From: Gammaproteobacteria bacterium
Lineage (GTDB): Bacteria; Pseudomonadota; Gammaproteobacteria; GCA-001735895
NCBI GenBank assembly: GCA_027293245.1
Contig: JAPUFZ010000084.1
Location: 1-6,545, forward strand
Direction of reading: 5' to 3'
DNA length: 6,545 nt
Of this stretch, positions 5,737-6,545 are shown one piece after another. A model generated the notes under the pieces. The model saw only the letters and a program-made list of their open reading frames with translations. It searched no databases and was not told the origin of the DNA. Each line of letters opens with the position of its first letter. Positions within the stretch are counted from its first letter, which is position 1. A program made the translations under genes and the position numbers.

Positions 5737-6498
5737 TTATTCAATTTGAATATTTTCACTGATCAATTCGCCATCGGTTTCAGAATCAGTGTAATTCTGC
5801 TCAATAAATCTAATCTGGTTCCGGTTATCAAATTTGACGATACTACAGGCGCGCGTGCCGTAATCGGTGGACCGAATAAAGCGACTCGATAACATCCGTT
5901 CAATATCGATAGTGACGCCGGTTTTGGGCAACTGATGCTCGTGCGCTGTGCTATCGTCTGTGAGTATTTGCATTAAGGCACTATCGGTTGGTGCGCTTGC
6001 AAGCACCGAGGCAAGCACCTGTTTACCGGAAGTGAGCTTGGGCCAGGCCTCGTCAAACAGGCCATTGCTGATACCATAGATACCCGCCGGCACAGGAGTT
6101 ACTCCGGTTTGCCGGTTCGAGTAAAAATATAACCCGTTACTGTCACCAATGAGTAGATTAAATCCGGCATAAGCATCGGCATCCGGCTTGATGCGTGTTA
6201 GAAAGGACTCGGGTGGCTCATCGCCGGCCAGGAACTCGCGTGGCAAGTTGCCCCTCGACAGTTTGCCTGGTGCCATTGATTCGGGTTCACGCACATTGGT
6301 CACCGCGGCAAAGCGCCCGTTTCTATTGACACCCAACCAGGTGCCTTGCGCCTGCAGGTCACGACCTGCGAAGATTCCCGCTGAATCTTCCCACCAGTGC
6401 GCAGAGCGTGTCGGCCGCGCGTAGTACTCATCGCGATTGGCTATGACGATCAGCGGATAGTCCGGGTGTTGCTGTAGCGCGAATAATATCAGGCACAT
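5737..6498 (-). CDS. TANGO2/NRDE-family protein
   Basis: The predicted product has 253 residues. It starts MCLILFA, as expected for this family, whose conserved Cys2 follows the initiator Met. The name-giving NRDE motif is at residues 21-24 (IANRDEYYARPT). Then come AGRDLQAQGTWLG (about 44-56), GRFAAVTNVREP (61-72), the SRG.LP.EFL segment, YAGFNLLIGD, YGISNGLFDEAWPK and a C-terminal YGTRACSIV, which all match the family layout. The frame extends four codons upstream to a TTG at 6510. I choose the ATG at 6498 because it places Cys at position 2. The molecular function in bacteria is not settled; the animal homologue TANGO2 has been linked to heme trafficking and lipid metabolism. No signal peptide or membrane helix is seen, so it is probably cytoplasmic. 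A TATAAC at 6539-6534 on the minus strand is a possible -10 box; its -35 would fall outside the window. Confidence 0.93.
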   Translation of the reverse strand: MCLILFALQQHPDYPLIVIANRDEYYARPTRSAHWWEDSAGIFAGRDLQAQGTWLGVNRNGRFAAVTNVREPESMAPGKLSRGNLPREFLAGDEPPESFLTRIKPDADAYAGFNLLIGDSNGLYFYSNRQTGVTPVPAGIYGISNGLFDEAWPKLTSGKQVLASVLASAPTDSALMQILTDDSTAHEHQLPKTGVTIDIERMLSSRFIRSTDYGTRACSIVKFDNRNQIRFIEQNYTDSETDGELISENIQIE

Positions 6499-6533
6499 GC
6501 CACTAGTCAAACACCAGAATCTAATCGCATTTT

Positions 6534-6539
6534 GTTATA
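6534..6539 (-). promoter_or_regulatory. Possible -10 box for the TANGO2-family gene
   Basis: The minus-strand hexamer TATAAC matches the sigma70 -10 consensus at five of six positions. It lies 35 bases before the ATG at 6498, implying a leader of roughly 28 bases. The -35 element would be beyond the right edge, so the promoter cannot be confirmed. Confidence 0.25.
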
Positions 6540-6545
6540 CCGCGT

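Noticed and set aside
6499..6510. TTG start giving four extra residues on the TANGO2-family protein
   Set aside because: The family requires Met-Cys at the N-terminus; the ATG at 6498 provides it exactly.
1..6545. Search for mobile elements, CRISPR arrays, tRNA/rRNA genes, toxin-antitoxin or defence systems
   Set aside because: No transposase, integrase, regularly spaced repeats, cloverleaf-like sequence or defence-type domains were seen on either strand. The window is accounted for by seven conserved genes and short gaps.

Overview
The window looks like an ordinary chromosomal segment of a gammaproteobacterium. The evidence is a minor-pilin gene order (fimT/fimU-pilV-pilW) like that of Pseudomonas-type type IV pili, a TrmB and a YjjV-type TatD hydrolase with gammaproteobacterial motifs, and a REP-like palindrome of the kind scattered through such genomes. 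I cannot name a genus. By eye, base composition is moderate and even, and I see no mobile element, phage gene, CRISPR array, tRNA or rRNA.

Layout. Positions 1-1608 hold three minor pilin genes on the minus strand, transcribed toward the left edge: fimT/fimU (1608-1063), pilV (1072-542, overlapping fimT by 10 bases) and pilW (507 to beyond position 1, GTG start, C-terminus outside the window). They look like the head of a minor-pilin operon whose usual next members, pilX, pilY1 and pilE, would lie to the left. A 228-base divergent intergenic region, with a near-perfect palindrome and an imperfect direct repeat, separates them from trmB (1837-2523, plus), the tRNA m7G46 methyltransferase. TrmB converges, with a 29-base gap, on a large SLC13/DASS-type permease carrying two central TrkA-C domains (4508-2553, minus). 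A 296-base divergent region follows, then a YjjV-like TatD metal hydrolase (4805-5602, plus). That gene converges on a TANGO2/NRDE-family gene (6498-5737, minus). The 134-base gap between them holds a REP-like hairpin, a second small hairpin and a weak candidate terminator.

How the genes relate. Only the three pilin genes form an evident functional unit: minor pilins that prime and cap the type IV pilus used for adhesion, twitching and DNA uptake. The other four genes are housekeeping or general-metabolism singletons in alternating orientation, and I see no shared pathway among them.

I found no convincing undescribed system. The points most worth a second look are the altered substrate/ion motifs in the SLC13-type permease, the REP-like palindrome, the aspartate at the mature N-terminus of PilV, the incomplete GRxR motif in the FimT-like protein, and the palindrome upstream of trmB.
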